From contig DASVQP010000040.1 of assembly GCA_036389135.1 (NCBI GenBank), positions 57,814 through 121,813 of the forward strand: a stretch of DNA of 64,000 nucleotides, given 5' to 3'. Source of the DNA: Longimicrobium sp. (lineage in GTDB: Bacteria; Gemmatimonadota; Gemmatimonadetes; Longimicrobiales; Longimicrobiaceae). The translations under genes and the position numbers were made by a program. The notes beneath the pieces were generated by a model that ran no database searches, was not told where the DNA came from, and was given only the letters and a program-made list of their open reading frames with translations. Shown piece by piece: positions 44,355 through 52,248 of the stretch (its first letter is position 1; every line of letters begins with the position of its first letter).

Positions 44355-44697
44355 AGGCGGGGATGGTGTTGGTGAAGAAGGCGGTGACCACCTCCAGCGC
44401 CCCCGCGGCCACGTGGGGGATCCACACCTTGTCGTCGAAGCCCAGCACCCACGGCGACGCGATCAGCGCCACCCCCGCGATCCCGTCCAGCAGCAGGTGC
44501 ATGGGCACCTGGATGCGCTTCACCACGCCAAGCTCGTAGTCGGTGAAGAGGGAGTACAGGATGGCGCCGGCGCCCACGCCGACCGGCACCCACTGCTCCG
44601 GCCCGCCCGTGGCGAAGCCCAGCAGCCAGGGCGCCGCGATGAGAAGTGCGCCCATCAGGTAGTCCAGCACCCCGTGTACGCGGGTGGGGATGCGCAT
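44332..44697 (-). CDS. SPW-repeat membrane protein
   Basis: 121 residues, four membrane helices. Two copies of the (A/S)PW-x-LGF motif: APWLLGF (about 22) and SPWVLGF (about 80), the signature of the SPW repeat family of small bacterial membrane proteins with unknown role. It overlaps corA. Confidence 0.85.
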   Translation of the reverse strand: MRIPTRVHGVLDYLMGALLIAAPWLLGFATGGPEQWVPVGVGAGAILYSLFTDYELGVVKRIQVPMHLLLDGIAGVALIASPWVLGFDDKVWIPHVAAGALEVVTAFFTNTIPAYERRRAR

Positions 44698-44770
44698 GGC
44701 ACGGCCTCCGGCGGTGGTTTCGTTGGATGATGCCCGTCACTGCGTTCGCGCGGTGTGCAAGCGGCGCGCC

Positions 44771-45679
44771 CTACGCCCACCGCTCCAGCCGCCCCTCGGC
44801 GGCGCTCGCGGGCAGGGTGCCGGGGTGGAGCCACGCGGCGAGCGCTTCGATGCCGCCCACCACGCGCGGGCCGGAGCGGCTGAAGAAGGCGCTGTGCCCG
44901 ATCGCCGCGCGACCCTCCGCCAGCGCGCGCGGGGCGAGCGCCTCCAGCCTGGGCCGTGAGCGCTCCGCGTCCGCCCGCGTGGCTGGAAGGTCGTAGCCGC
45001 AGGGGATCAGGAGGAGGCGCTCGGGGTCCAGCCCCTCCGCCTGCGCCCAGGGGATCTCCACAGAGTGCCCGCCCGCCGTCCCCAGCAGCGACTCGGCGCC
45101 CGCGTGCTCGATCATCTCCGGGATCCAGTGCCCCGGCGCGAAAGGCGGATCGAGCCACTCCAGCGCCAGCGTGCGCGGCCGGGGTCTCCCCGCGACCGCC
45201 TCCGCCACGCGGTCCAGCCGCCCGCGCAGCCTCCTGACCGTCTCCGCGCCGCGCCGCGCGTCGCCCGCCGCCTCCGCTACCTGTGCCACGGTGTCGAGGA
45301 TCTCCTCCAGCGTGTGCGCATCCAGCGAGAGCACCGTGGGCCGCGACGGCAGCGCGTCCACCGCCTGGTGGACGGAGGCGGTGGGTACGGCGCACACCTC
45401 GCAGACGGCCTGGGTGAGGATGACGTCGGGCTTCGCCTGGCGGAGGGCGTCCACGTCCACGGCGTACACGCTGCCGAACTCCATCATGCAGCGCCGCACC
45501 TCCGCGTCGATCTCGCCGCTGGTGAGCCCCGCCGGCTCAAAGCGCACGCGGCTGGCCCTGGGCAGCCGCAGCGCCTCGGGCGGGTAGTCGCACTCGTGCG
45601 AGATGGCGACCAGGTGCTCCTGGAGCCCCAGCTCGTACACGATCTCGGTCGCGCTGGAAAGAAGGGAGGCGATTCGCAT
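44771..45679 (-). CDS. cobalamin-binding-type periplasmic-binding-fold protein (BtuF-like)
   Basis: 302 residues without a signal peptide (MRIASLLSSATEIVYELGL). BtuF/TroA-type fold: RIASLLSSATEIVYELGLQEHLVAISHECDYP at the N-terminus, ALRQAKPDVILTQAVCEVC in the middle, then LEWLDPPFAPGHWIPEMIEHAG. Signal-less members are common and annotated as cobalamin-binding or corrinoid-related. No btuCD genes accompany it, so transport is unproven. The start is unaffected by alternatives. Confidence 0.82.
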   Translation of the reverse strand: MRIASLLSSATEIVYELGLQEHLVAISHECDYPPEALRLPRASRVRFEPAGLTSGEIDAEVRRCMMEFGSVYAVDVDALRQAKPDVILTQAVCEVCAVPTASVHQAVDALPSRPTVLSLDAHTLEEILDTVAQVAEAAGDARRGAETVRRLRGRLDRVAEAVAGRPRPRTLALEWLDPPFAPGHWIPEMIEHAGAESLLGTAGGHSVEIPWAQAEGLDPERLLLIPCGYDLPATRADAERSRPRLEALAPRALAEGRAAIGHSAFFSRSGPRVVGGIEALAAWLHPGTLPASAAEGRLERWA

Positions 45680-46032
45680 GGGGGAAAGGTAAGGCCCTCA
45701 CCCCCGCTCGTCACCTCGGCGGAACCGCGATGCCGTCGTAGGGGCGCGATTCATCGCGCCCTCCAACGCCCCGCCTCGACCTCCTGCCGTTCGCACCGAT
45801 GCCGTAGGGGGGACCTGCGTGTCTGCCCGCCGCCCGCCCACCTCGGTCTGCGCTTCTGCGCACCAAACCCGTAGGGGCGGCCCCGCGTGGCCGCCCGTGC
45901 CCGTCGCCGCACCGCCGCCCGCACCGTTGGTGGCTATCACGCCGCCGGGTGCGCACCCGTTTGACGCTCCGCGCCCGCCCGCCTACCTTGTCGCGCTCGC
46001 CCGCGACGACCCCCGAGACACCGGTTCCCCCG
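45680..46032. other. intergenic region upstream of thyX with repeats only
   Basis: About 350 nt between divergent genes. It carries a forward composite repeat (45738-45902) and a fragment of the CCCTCACCCCC-type element (about 45693-45715). No gene seen. Confidence 0.6.
45738..45902 (+). repeat. composite two-hairpin intergenic repeat, forward copy 2 (expanded)
   Basis: GCGCGATTCATCGCGC hairpin at 45738-45761, a variant GTAGGGGGGACCTGCGTG unit at 45804-45830, and the full GGGGCGGCCCCGCGTGGCCG unit at 45871-45902. It is the only copy with three units. Confidence 0.8.
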
Positions 46033-46815
46033 ATGCACATCATCCGCGCGCCGCGCGTGACTCTGATCGCGCGCCAGCAGTTCATCCCGCCACCACACAT
46101 CCGCTGGGAGAGCGACAGCGACGTGCCGGGCGAGGCGCTTGCGGAGTTCGCGGGACGGCTTTGCTATTTGTCCTTCGGAGAGGACAGTGGCCTCGAAGGA
46201 GGACACCGCACCATCGCCGGGCGCACGACGAACGAGGCGTACCTGGGGAACATCCTGCAGGTGAAGCACGGGAGCGTTCTGGAGCACGCGGTCTTCACCT
46301 TCCTTATCGAAGGGGTGAGCCGCTCGCTTACGCACGAGCTCGTCCGACACAGAGCCGGCATGTCATACAGTCAGCTAAGTCAGAGATACGTGGACGAGTC
46401 GGACATCGCGTTCGTGATCCCCCCGGAGATCGACGAGGGCACGGAGGCGTACCGCGCGTGGGAGCAGGCGTGCGAGGGGTCGCTGCAGGCGTACCGCCGG
46501 CTGCTGGACGAGATGACGGAGATGGTGGGCGACAGCGGGCCCGCGACGATGCGAAAGAAGCGCGCGCGCCAGGCCGCCCGCGCCGTCCTCCCCAACTGCG
46601 CGGAGACGAAGCTGGTGATGACGGGGAACGCCCGCGCCTGGCGCCACTTCGTGGAGATGCGCGGCAGCGCCACCGCCGACGTGGAGATCCGCCGCCTGGC
46701 CGGCGCCGTGCTCAGCCGCCTGCGCGACGAAGCGCCGCACATCTTCGGCGACATGCACCTGGTGCCGCACAACGACGGCACCGCGACGGTCGAGACACCC
46801 AACAGCAAGGTCTGA
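46033..46815 (+). CDS. thyX: flavin-dependent thymidylate synthase
   Basis: 260 residues from ATG 46033 (MHIIRAPRVTLIARQQF). FAD-dependent methylation of dUMP. The active-site region reads RHRAGMSYSQLSQRY, one residue longer than the classical RHR-x2-S-x4-S-x-R spacing but like a known bacterial variant. Other FAD/dUMP contacts: HGSVLEHAVFTF and LPNCAETKLVMTGNARAWRHF. It replaces ThyA; no thyA gene is seen here. A DUF402 gene starts 1 nt after its stop. Confidence 0.94.
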   Translation: MHIIRAPRVTLIARQQFIPPPHIRWESDSDVPGEALAEFAGRLCYLSFGEDSGLEGGHRTIAGRTTNEAYLGNILQVKHGSVLEHAVFTFLIEGVSRSLTHELVRHRAGMSYSQLSQRYVDESDIAFVIPPEIDEGTEAYRAWEQACEGSLQAYRRLLDEMTEMVGDSGPATMRKKRARQAARAVLPNCAETKLVMTGNARAWRHFVEMRGSATADVEIRRLAGAVLSRLRDEAPHIFGDMHLVPHNDGTATVETPNSKV

Positions 46816-46816
46816 C

Positions 46817-47353
46817 GTGGCGGGGGAGCGCTGGGTGGAGATCGAATACCGGCGCCTCCCTGACCGCGAGCAGCGCTTCAGCCAGCGGGTGCTGGAGGAT
46901 GACGGGGAGTGCGTCGTCACCTTTCTGGAAGCCGCCGAGCTCCCGAAGCCCGTCAAAGCGGGGACGCGGGTGATCCTGGAACCGGGAGCGCCCGTGGTCT
47001 GGTTCACCTTTCGCGGCCTCTGGCACGACATCGGCCGCTTCCACCTGCGCGACGGCACCTTTACCGGCTTCTACGCCAACGTCCTCACCCCGGTGGAGAT
47101 GGAGGGGGACCGCTGGCGCACGACCGACCTCTGCCTGGACGTCTGGCTGGGCGCGGACGGCGGGGTGCAGGTGCTGGACGAGGACGAGCTGGCCGAGGCG
47201 GAGCGACACGGCTGGGCCACCGCGGAGACCGCCGCGCGCGCCCGCGATGAGGCCGCCGGTCTGGTGGAGCGGGCGAGGGAAGGGCGCTGGCCCCCCGCGA
47301 AGGTCCGTGACTGGCCGCTGGAGCGCGCACGCGCCGCCACCCAACCCACATGA
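46817..47353 (+). CDS. DUF402-domain protein
   Basis: 178 residues, start GTG 46817. DUF402 barrel: VVWFTFRGLWHDIGRFHLRDGTFTGFYANVLTPVEM and TDLCLDVWLGADGGVQVLDEDEL are the conserved metal-binding core, followed by a helical C-terminus. Family members act as nucleoside di/triphosphate phosphatases or RNA-related factors. Located between thyX and a DsbA-like gene, with 1-nt and 4-nt (ATGA) junctions, so it is in one operon. Confidence 0.85.
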   Translation: MAGERWVEIEYRRLPDREQRFSQRVLEDDGECVVTFLEAAELPKPVKAGTRVILEPGAPVVWFTFRGLWHDIGRFHLRDGTFTGFYANVLTPVEMEGDRWRTTDLCLDVWLGADGGVQVLDEDELAEAERHGWATAETAARARDEAAGLVERAREGRWPPAKVRDWPLERARAATQPT

Positions 47354-48060
47354 AGGCTCCCATGAATCGCAACGACGCACTTCGCCGCGCCCTCGCGGCC
47401 GCCATCGCGCTCACGCTGGCGGGGAGCGCCGCGTGCGCCCGGCCGCCGGCTCCCTCCGCGGGCGCGGCGGCGGCCCCCGTGCCCGCCGACGTGGACTCCG
47501 TGCTCCCGCGCGCCGACCGGGACCGCGCCAAGGGCGTGCAGGGAGCGCCGCTGACGGTGGTGGAGGTCTCCGACTTCCAGTGCCCGTTCTGCCGCCAGTG
47601 GACGGAGACCACGTACCGGCAGTTCGACAGCGCGTACATCCGCACGGGCAAGGCGAGGATGGTGTTCATCAACTACCCGCTGCCCAACCACCCGCGCGCC
47701 TACGCGGCATCCGAGGCCGCGATGTGCGCCGGGGCGCAGGGGAAGTTCTGGCCGATGCACGACCGCCTCTTCGCCACGCAGCGCGAGTGGAGCGGGATGG
47801 CCGACGCGGCGCGGCGCTTCGATGCACTCGCCACGGAGATCGGCCTCGACATGGCGGGCTACCGCGACTGCACCGCCAACGACCGCGTGGCGCAGCTCAT
47901 CATCGGCGACGCGCTGAAGGCGTCGGGCGGCGGGATCAGCGGGACGCCCGCGTTCGTCATCAACGGCACCCGGTTCCTGGGCGGCGCCGTCACGTTCGAC
48001 CAGATGAAGGCCGAGCTCGACGCCGCGCTAGCGAGTCCCGCGCCGGCGCCGTCGAACTGA
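47350..48060 (+). CDS. DsbA-like thioredoxin-fold lipoprotein
   Basis: 236 residues (ATG 47350; ATG 47362 also possible). Signal peptide with lipobox-like GSAAC (Cys29). DsbA/DSBA-like domain from about 58: VVEVSDFQCPFCRQWTETTY (C78-PF-C81) and SGTPAFVINGTRFLGGAVTFDQ with the cis-Pro. An envelope thiol oxidase or isomerase. It faces the VKOR/DsbA operon across a shared terminator and may use that VKOR for reoxidation (inference). Confidence 0.9.
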   Translation: MKAPMNRNDALRRALAAAIALTLAGSAACARPPAPSAGAAAAPVPADVDSVLPRADRDRAKGVQGAPLTVVEVSDFQCPFCRQWTETTYRQFDSAYIRTGKARMVFINYPLPNHPRAYAASEAAMCAGAQGKFWPMHDRLFATQREWSGMADAARRFDALATEIGLDMAGYRDCTANDRVAQLIIGDALKASGGGISGTPAFVINGTRFLGGAVTFDQMKAELDAALASPAPAPSN

Positions 48061-48067
48061 AAAGGGC

Positions 48068-48157
48068 CTCACACAGAGACACAGAGGGTACTGCAAGAGG
48101 GAACGACAAGGTATCCTCTGTCCCTTCTTTCCGTTTTCCTCTGTGTCTCTGTGTGAG
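48068..48157. repeat. perfect 20-bp inverted repeat of the ACACAGAGA family
   Basis: Arms 48068-48087 and 48138-48157 are exact reverse complements (CTCACACAGAGACACAGAGG type), with a 50-nt loop that itself has GAGGGAACGACAAGG facing CCTCTGTCCCTT. Related partial copies lie near 33942-33966 and 42007-42070. Confidence 0.85.
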
Positions 48158-48176
48158 ATCGCTGTTGGCGGATGCA

Positions 48177-48212
48177 CAAACGCCCGCACCTGCGCTCAGG
48201 TGCGGGCGTTTG
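48177..48212. terminator. bidirectional hairpin terminator
   Basis: Perfect 16-bp stem CAAACGCCCGCACCTG with loop CGCT, with A and T tracts at its base on both strands. It separates the convergent DsbA-like gene (plus) and the small VKOR-operon gene (minus). Confidence 0.9.
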
Positions 48213-48227
48213 CGGACGGCAGGAGGA

Positions 48228-48443
48228 TCAGTGCTCTTCGCCGACGACGTAGGCGGAGACGAGGCGCTGCATGTCGAGGTACATGTGCTGCGTCACGCTG
48301 TCCTCCTCGCGGAGCAGGTCGATCAGCCGGTCGTAGCGGCTGAGGGCGCTCTGCTGCACGTGCACCGTCTCCGCGTGAAAGGTGCCCTTGTCCGCGAAGA
48401 CAAGGCGGACGGGAACGGTGGGGCCCGGCGCTTCCGGCATCAT
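48228..48443 (-). CDS. 71-residue protein at the end of the VKOR operon, unknown
   Basis: Starts MMPEAPGPTVPVRLVFADKG; a TGGAGG ribosome site is just upstream (ATG 48443 or 48440). Short beta-rich first half, helical second half (SRYDRLIDLLREEDSVTQHM). No family recognised. About 25 nt downstream of the VKOR stop on the same strand and before the terminator, so part of the operon. Confidence 0.65.
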   Translation of the reverse strand: MMPEAPGPTVPVRLVFADKGTFHAETVHVQQSALSRYDRLIDLLREEDSVTQHMYLDMQRLVSAYVVGEEH

Positions 48444-48469
48444 GCCTCCAGCGGTTGGATCGAGGCCGC

Positions 48470-48958
48470 TCACCGGGCCCTCTTCAGGCCCGGGACCGAC
48501 AGGAGAAAGATCAGCGTGATGAGGATCGCGGAGATCACGCACCACTGGCACCACGCGTGGATCACCGCCGCCTCCAGGTACGTCAGGTACGCGGAGAAGA
48601 GCACCCCCACGCCCGAGATCCCAAAGAGCGCCAGCGCCACCCACCGCGCATCGGCGAAGCGCGGCTGCAGCCCCAGCATCGAAACCACCAGCAGGGTGAT
48701 GTAGGCGCCCAGCCCCCACACCGCCACCGGCTGCCCAAAGAGCACGGACCAGGGCGAGTTCTGCACCGTCTCGCACCCGCCGATTTTGCACTGGATGGGG
48801 CCCATCATCCCCCACTTGTACATCGACAGGTAGAGCGCCACGAAGATCCCCAGCAGCGACAGCACGGCGATCCCCATCCGCGCCACCGGCGGGCGCGGGG
48901 AGGCGCCGGCGAAGTCGTCGCCGTACACCTCCGGACGCGCCGCCTCGGAGGTCGTCAC
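48470..48958 (-). CDS. vitamin K epoxide reductase-family membrane protein
   Basis: 162 residues, four membrane helices. The loop cysteines C57 and C62 (IQCKIGGCETVQNSPW) and the active-site pair C137-QW-C140 in AWCQWCVIS are present, with the expected conserved Ser/Pro near NSPWSVLFG. Bacterial VKOR reoxidises DsbA-like proteins using quinone. Its start overlaps the upstream DsbA-like gene (ATGA, 48955-48958), matching this function. Confidence 0.92.
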   Translation of the reverse strand: MTTSEAARPEVYGDDFAGASPRPPVARMGIAVLSLLGIFVALYLSMYKWGMMGPIQCKIGGCETVQNSPWSVLFGQPVAVWGLGAYITLLVVSMLGLQPRFADARWVALALFGISGVGVLFSAYLTYLEAAVIHAWCQWCVISAILITLIFLLSVPGLKRAR

Positions 48959-49692
48959 CGCGCCGCGCTGTCGGCCGGCGCCGCGGCGCCGGTGGAGCCC
49001 GGGGCGATCTTCTCAAGCTCGGCGGCGAACTGGCTGTAGTTGCCTGGGATGTCCTGCAGGCGCTGACCGTTCACGAAGATGGTGGGCGTGCCCCCCACCC
49101 CGAGCGACTCGCCCAGCTTGACGCTCTCCGAGACTTCCTTGGCGAAACGCTCCGAGCGGATGCACTCCTCGAAGCGGTCCTCGTCCGCACCGACGCTCGC
49201 GGCGTACTCCGTGAAGAGCGGGACGGGGTCTTCCTCGAACGCCCACTTCCCCTGGTTCTGGAAGAGTGCGGAGTGGTACTCCCAGAACTTCCCCTGCTCG
49301 TTGGCGCAGCGGCCGGCCCGCGAGGCGATGAAGCCGTTCGCGTGCATCGCCAGCGGGAAGTCGTAGAAGACGTAGCGGGCGCGCCCCGTGTTCACCAGGC
49401 GCTCCTTGATCAGCGGCTCCATGAAGGTGGCCCACCCCTGGCAGCCGGGGCACTGAAAATCCGCGAACTCCAGGATGGTGAGCGGCGCGTCCGGGCGGCC
49501 GATGCTCATCCCGGGGAGGCGCTGGAGCTCGGCCGGGCTGATGGCGACCTCGACGGGCGCCCGGGCAGCTTCGCCGCCCTTGCGCATCTGGGTGAACAGG
49601 ACCCCGGCGCCGGCTACGACGATGAGGCCCAGGAGCAGGTACAGCGGCGTGAGCGGCGAGCGCTTCTTGGCCGCCGGGGCGGGTCGGGGCAC
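48955..49692 (-). CDS. DsbA-like membrane-anchored thiol oxidoreductase
   Basis: 245 residues with start GTG 49692, chosen for the strong GGAGGAAG ribosome site 4 nt upstream. N-terminal membrane anchor (LTPLYLLLGLIVVAGAGVLF). DsbA fold with LEFADFQCPGCQGW (C81-PG-C84) and GVGGTPTIFVNGQRLQDIPG supplying the cis-Pro. Likely catalyses disulfide formation in exported proteins with the coupled VKOR as partner. Confidence 0.92.
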   Translation of the reverse strand: MPRPAPAAKKRSPLTPLYLLLGLIVVAGAGVLFTQMRKGGEAARAPVEVAISPAELQRLPGMSIGRPDAPLTILEFADFQCPGCQGWATFMEPLIKERLVNTGRARYVFYDFPLAMHANGFIASRAGRCANEQGKFWEYHSALFQNQGKWAFEEDPVPLFTEYAASVGADEDRFEECIRSERFAKEVSESVKLGESLGVGGTPTIFVNGQRLQDIPGNYSQFAAELEKIAPGSTGAAAPADSAAR

Positions 49693-49850
49693 GCTTCTTC
49701 CTCCGTGGGATTGTCCGATGATACGATGGGCCGCCGTCGGCGGCGGTCCATGATAACGGATCGGCGCGCGGCAGAGCAAGCCGACGCGCCTTGTAAACCA
49801 GGGGCGGATCGCCGGTTCCGGCGCCTCCCTGCAACCTTCGGCGGACCACG

Positions 49851-50645
49851 ATGGACATCCGGCTCGTACGAGGCCGCAACCAGCGGCTCTGGGTTTGGAC
49901 GATGGCGATCGTCACCCTCTGCCTGATCGCGTGGGGCTCGGCCTTCGTCCTGGGCGACGCCACCATGAGCACCGGGAAGCAGGTGGGCGCCAAGGCCAAC
50001 TTCGGCGGCGAGCGCGCCCAGGTGGTTCCCATGCAGAGCGAGGCATTCGAGTCCGCGCTCCCGCTGGAGGACCGCGAGCTGGGCCGCCGGCTGCGCCTCA
50101 CCGGCATCGCGGAGAGCCGCACGGTGCGCAACGCCGTGTGGGTGCGCACCCAGAACCCGCGCCGTTGGATCCTGGTGCGCGTGGAGCCGGTGCCGAAAGG
50201 CCAGGCGATCCGCCCCTTCTACCCCGGGAGCGGGGTGGACGTGCAGGGCTACCTGCAGAAGATCTCGCGCGCGGAGTTCGACGCCTGGATCGACTCGCTG
50301 GACGTGTACCTGCCGCGCCCCGCGCCAGGGGTGAAGTTCGGCGACCTGCCGGACAGCGGCTTCGTCCGGATCGACTCGCTATTCATCCGCGACTACTACA
50401 TCTCGGTGCGACCCGAGGGGCTGCCCGGCGGCCTGATCCCCGCGCCCGCCGCCCCCGCGCCGCGCCCGGCGCGCGCCGCTCCGCGCACCCCGCCGCCGCC
50501 CCCGCGCGACCCGGTCCCGGAGAAGAGCTCGCCCGATGCGCCGGTCGCACCACCTACGCAGACGACGGCGCCGTCCCCGGCGCAGGGCCCGCCGCCGCCG
50601 GCCGAGTTCCCGCCGCCGGACAGCGGGCGGGCGCCCCCTCCATGA
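49851..50645 (+). CDS. membrane-anchored protein with Pro-rich tail, unknown
   Basis: 264 residues from ATG 49851 (MDIRLVRGRNQRLWVWTMAIV). One N-terminal membrane helix (about 14-34), an uncharacterised middle domain (GERAQVVPMQSEAFESAL to about 190), then a disordered Pro/Ala-rich tail (about 195-264). No known family. Divergent from the DsbA-like gene; its last codons overlap the next small gene (ATGA). Confidence 0.7.
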   Translation: MDIRLVRGRNQRLWVWTMAIVTLCLIAWGSAFVLGDATMSTGKQVGAKANFGGERAQVVPMQSEAFESALPLEDRELGRRLRLTGIAESRTVRNAVWVRTQNPRRWILVRVEPVPKGQAIRPFYPGSGVDVQGYLQKISRAEFDAWIDSLDVYLPRPAPGVKFGDLPDSGFVRIDSLFIRDYYISVRPEGLPGGLIPAPAAPAPRPARAAPRTPPPPPRDPVPEKSSPDAPVAPPTQTTAPSPAQGPPPPAEFPPPDSGRAPPP

Positions 50646-50857
50646 GGTGGACGCCGGACGACCTGGACCGCCTGGAGCGCGCGATCATGGATGGCACCCG
50701 GGTGCAGCTCTACCGGCGGGGCACGGAGCTGATCGTGGTGCCGGAGGACGTGCGCGCCCGCTTCGGCCGCGACATCCTCCGCGCCCGCCGCATCGCCACC
50801 GGCGAGTCCGACGAGTTTCCGCTGGACGAGGTGGAGAGCTTCGAGGTGCTGGACTGA
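50642..50857 (+). CDS. 71-residue protein, unknown
   Basis: MRWTPDDLDRLERAIMDGTR...; compact alpha/beta layout (VQLYRRGTELIVVPEDVRAR, then an acidic C-terminus EFPLDEVESFEVLD). Translationally coupled to the preceding gene by ATGA. No family recognised. Coding quality (GC3 pattern, clean overlap) supports a real gene. Confidence 0.6.
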   Translation: MRWTPDDLDRLERAIMDGTRVQLYRRGTELIVVPEDVRARFGRDILRARRIATGESDEFPLDEVESFEVLD

Positions 50858-50859
50858 AG

Positions 50860-50935
50860 GGGCCCCCTCCCCGCTCGTTACACTCGCCGCCCCTCCCCCA
50901 ATAACTACCTGGGGGAGGGGCGTTTGCATGCATCC
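50860..50935. repeat. CCCCTCCCC hairpin repeat (family B copy)
   Basis: Starts GGCCCCCTCCCCGCTCGTTA, contains the stem GCCCCTCCCCC/GGGGGAGGGGC (50889-50921) and ends GCATGCATCCGTGCGGGG. A near copy is at 51889-51985. Confidence 0.75.
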
Positions 50936-50960
50936 GTGCGGGGCGCACCGTCCCTTCGCT

Positions 50961-50999
50961 CCCCATTCCCCATTCCCCATTCCCCATTCCCCATTCCCC
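50961..50999. repeat. (CCCCATT)n tandem repeat, G-quadruplex pattern on minus strand
   Basis: Six C4 runs separated by ATT. On the minus strand and in the mRNA of the amidotransferase gene this reads GGGGAAT repeated, starting 5 nt after the stop at 51005. Confidence 0.9.
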
Positions 51000-51004
51000 G
51001 CAGT

Positions 51005-51808
51005 TCACCCCGCCGCCGCACCCACCGGTCGCGCCGCCCCGGCGGCGAATTCGCGGGCGGCCTGGACGAACGCCCAGAACAGCCGCCGGTTGGGATCGCG
51101 CTGGTCCTGCGGGGCCTCGGCCTCGCCGCGCTCGGGGTGCCACTGGACGCCGCAGATCCACGTGTCGCCGGTCCCCTCCACGCCCTCCACCACGCCGTCC
51201 TCGGCCCAGGCGGATGCGCGCAGGCCCTCGCCCAGCGCGTCCACGGCCTGGTGGTGGAAGGAGTTGATGAAGAGGGCGCGCGTGCCAAAGATCGCGGCCA
51301 GCCCGCTCCCCTCTTCGACGGTGGCGTGGTGCCACTCCTTGTCCACCGGCGCGGACTGCTCGTGGAGGAGGCCGCCGGTGCGCTGCGAGGGGATGTCCTG
51401 GATCAGCGTGCCGCCGAGCCCCACGTTCAGCACCTGCATCCCGCGGCAGATGCCGAGCACCGGAATGCCGCGCCGCACCGCCGCCGCCAGCGCCGCCAGC
51501 TCCACCGCGTCGCGCGCCGGGTTCACGGAGGTGACGGTGGGGTGCGGCGACTGGCCGTAGCGCGCCGGGTCCACGTCCTCGCCGCCGGTGAGCATCAGCC
51601 CGTGCGCCACTCCCACGATCTGCTCCACCGAGGCCAGGTCGTGCGCCGGGGTCAGCAGCAGGGTGGCGCCCCCGGGCCCCTCCACCGATGCGATGTACTG
51701 CGCGTTCAGCTTCACCCCCGGCAGCCCGTGCGCCCCCACGGGCGCGAGCGAGGTGGTTACGGCGATCAGCGGACGTTCCGGGTTCAGCAACAGATCTGTG
51801 TCTTCCAC
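51005..51808 (-). CDS. class I glutamine amidotransferase, gamma-glutamyl-GABA hydrolase type
   Basis: 267 residues. Peptidase C26/PuuD-like: ILGICRGMQVLNVGLGG holds nucleophile Cys121, and GVQWHPE holds His224 and Glu226. HGLMLTGGEDVDPARYG and FINSFHHQAV are typical of the family, which hydrolyses gamma-glutamyl amides in polyamine or amino-acid catabolism. No other puu genes are near, so the substrate is unproven. Flanked on both sides by repeats. Confidence 0.9.
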   Translation of the reverse strand: MEDTDLLLNPERPLIAVTTSLAPVGAHGLPGVKLNAQYIASVEGPGGATLLLTPAHDLASVEQIVGVAHGLMLTGGEDVDPARYGQSPHPTVTSVNPARDAVELAALAAAVRRGIPVLGICRGMQVLNVGLGGTLIQDIPSQRTGGLLHEQSAPVDKEWHHATVEEGSGLAAIFGTRALFINSFHHQAVDALGEGLRASAWAEDGVVEGVEGTGDTWICGVQWHPERGEAEAPQDQRDPNRRLFWAFVQAAREFAAGAARPVGAAAG

Positions 51809-51888
51809 GGCTTGTTCTCTTCGGGTTCTTCAGGCGGCACGATGTTCGACGCGGTATGACTGGCGCAAACACGGGGCCGGGATGGCGG

Positions 51889-51985
51889 TGGCAGGCCCCC
51901 TCCCCGCTCGTCACCTCGCTGCCCCTCCCCCAAAACAACCTGGGGGAGGGGCGCACGCATGCATCTGTGCGGGGTGCATGTGGCG
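51889..51985. repeat. CCCCTCCCC hairpin repeat (family B copy)
   Basis: Stem GCCCCTCCCCC/GGGGGAGGGGC at 51921-51951 and the same GCATGCATCTGTGCGGGG end as the copy at 50860. Confidence 0.75.
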
Positions 51986-51997
51986 GCGCGGGGGTGG

Positions 51998-52094
51998 GCA
52001 CGGGCAGCCACGTGGGGCGGCCCCTACCAGGATCGGTGTGCGCGCGGGGTGGCGGAGCGGCGCCGGGCACGGGCGCGATGAATCGCGCCCCTAC
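51998..52094 (-). repeat. composite two-hairpin intergenic repeat, reverse copy 3
   Basis: GGCAGCCACGTGGGGCGGCC at 51998-52027 then GCGCGATGAATCGCGC at 52067-52094; reverse orientation. Confidence 0.8.
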
Positions 52095-52125
52095 GAGGGC
52101 GTCTGCGTGATGTCGGCGTATCCAA

Positions 52126-52221
52126 GCCCCCTCTCATGATAACAGCGAGGGCGCAGCCCTCTCCTGTTATTGGGAGAGGGGGCAGGCGAGTGTAACGAGC
52201 CGGGGGTGAGGGCCCACGGCC
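52126..52221. repeat. GATAACAGG hairpin repeat (family B copy)
   Basis: CCCCCTCTCATGATAACAGC faces CTCCTGTTATTGGGAGAGGG, followed by GGGGGTGAGGGCCC. A closely similar but inverted copy is at 55824-55915. Confidence 0.7.
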
Positions 52222-52248
52222 CGCTCCTTGTATCCATCAACCCGCCAA

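Larger units (their letters stand above)
51809..52248. other. 440-nt gap filled with repeats
   Basis: Between the divergent amidotransferase and topoisomerase IB genes; contains a family B hairpin (51889-51985), a reverse composite repeat (51998-52094) and an ATAAC-type family B copy (52126-52221). No coding potential seen. Promoters for both genes must lie here. Confidence 0.7.
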
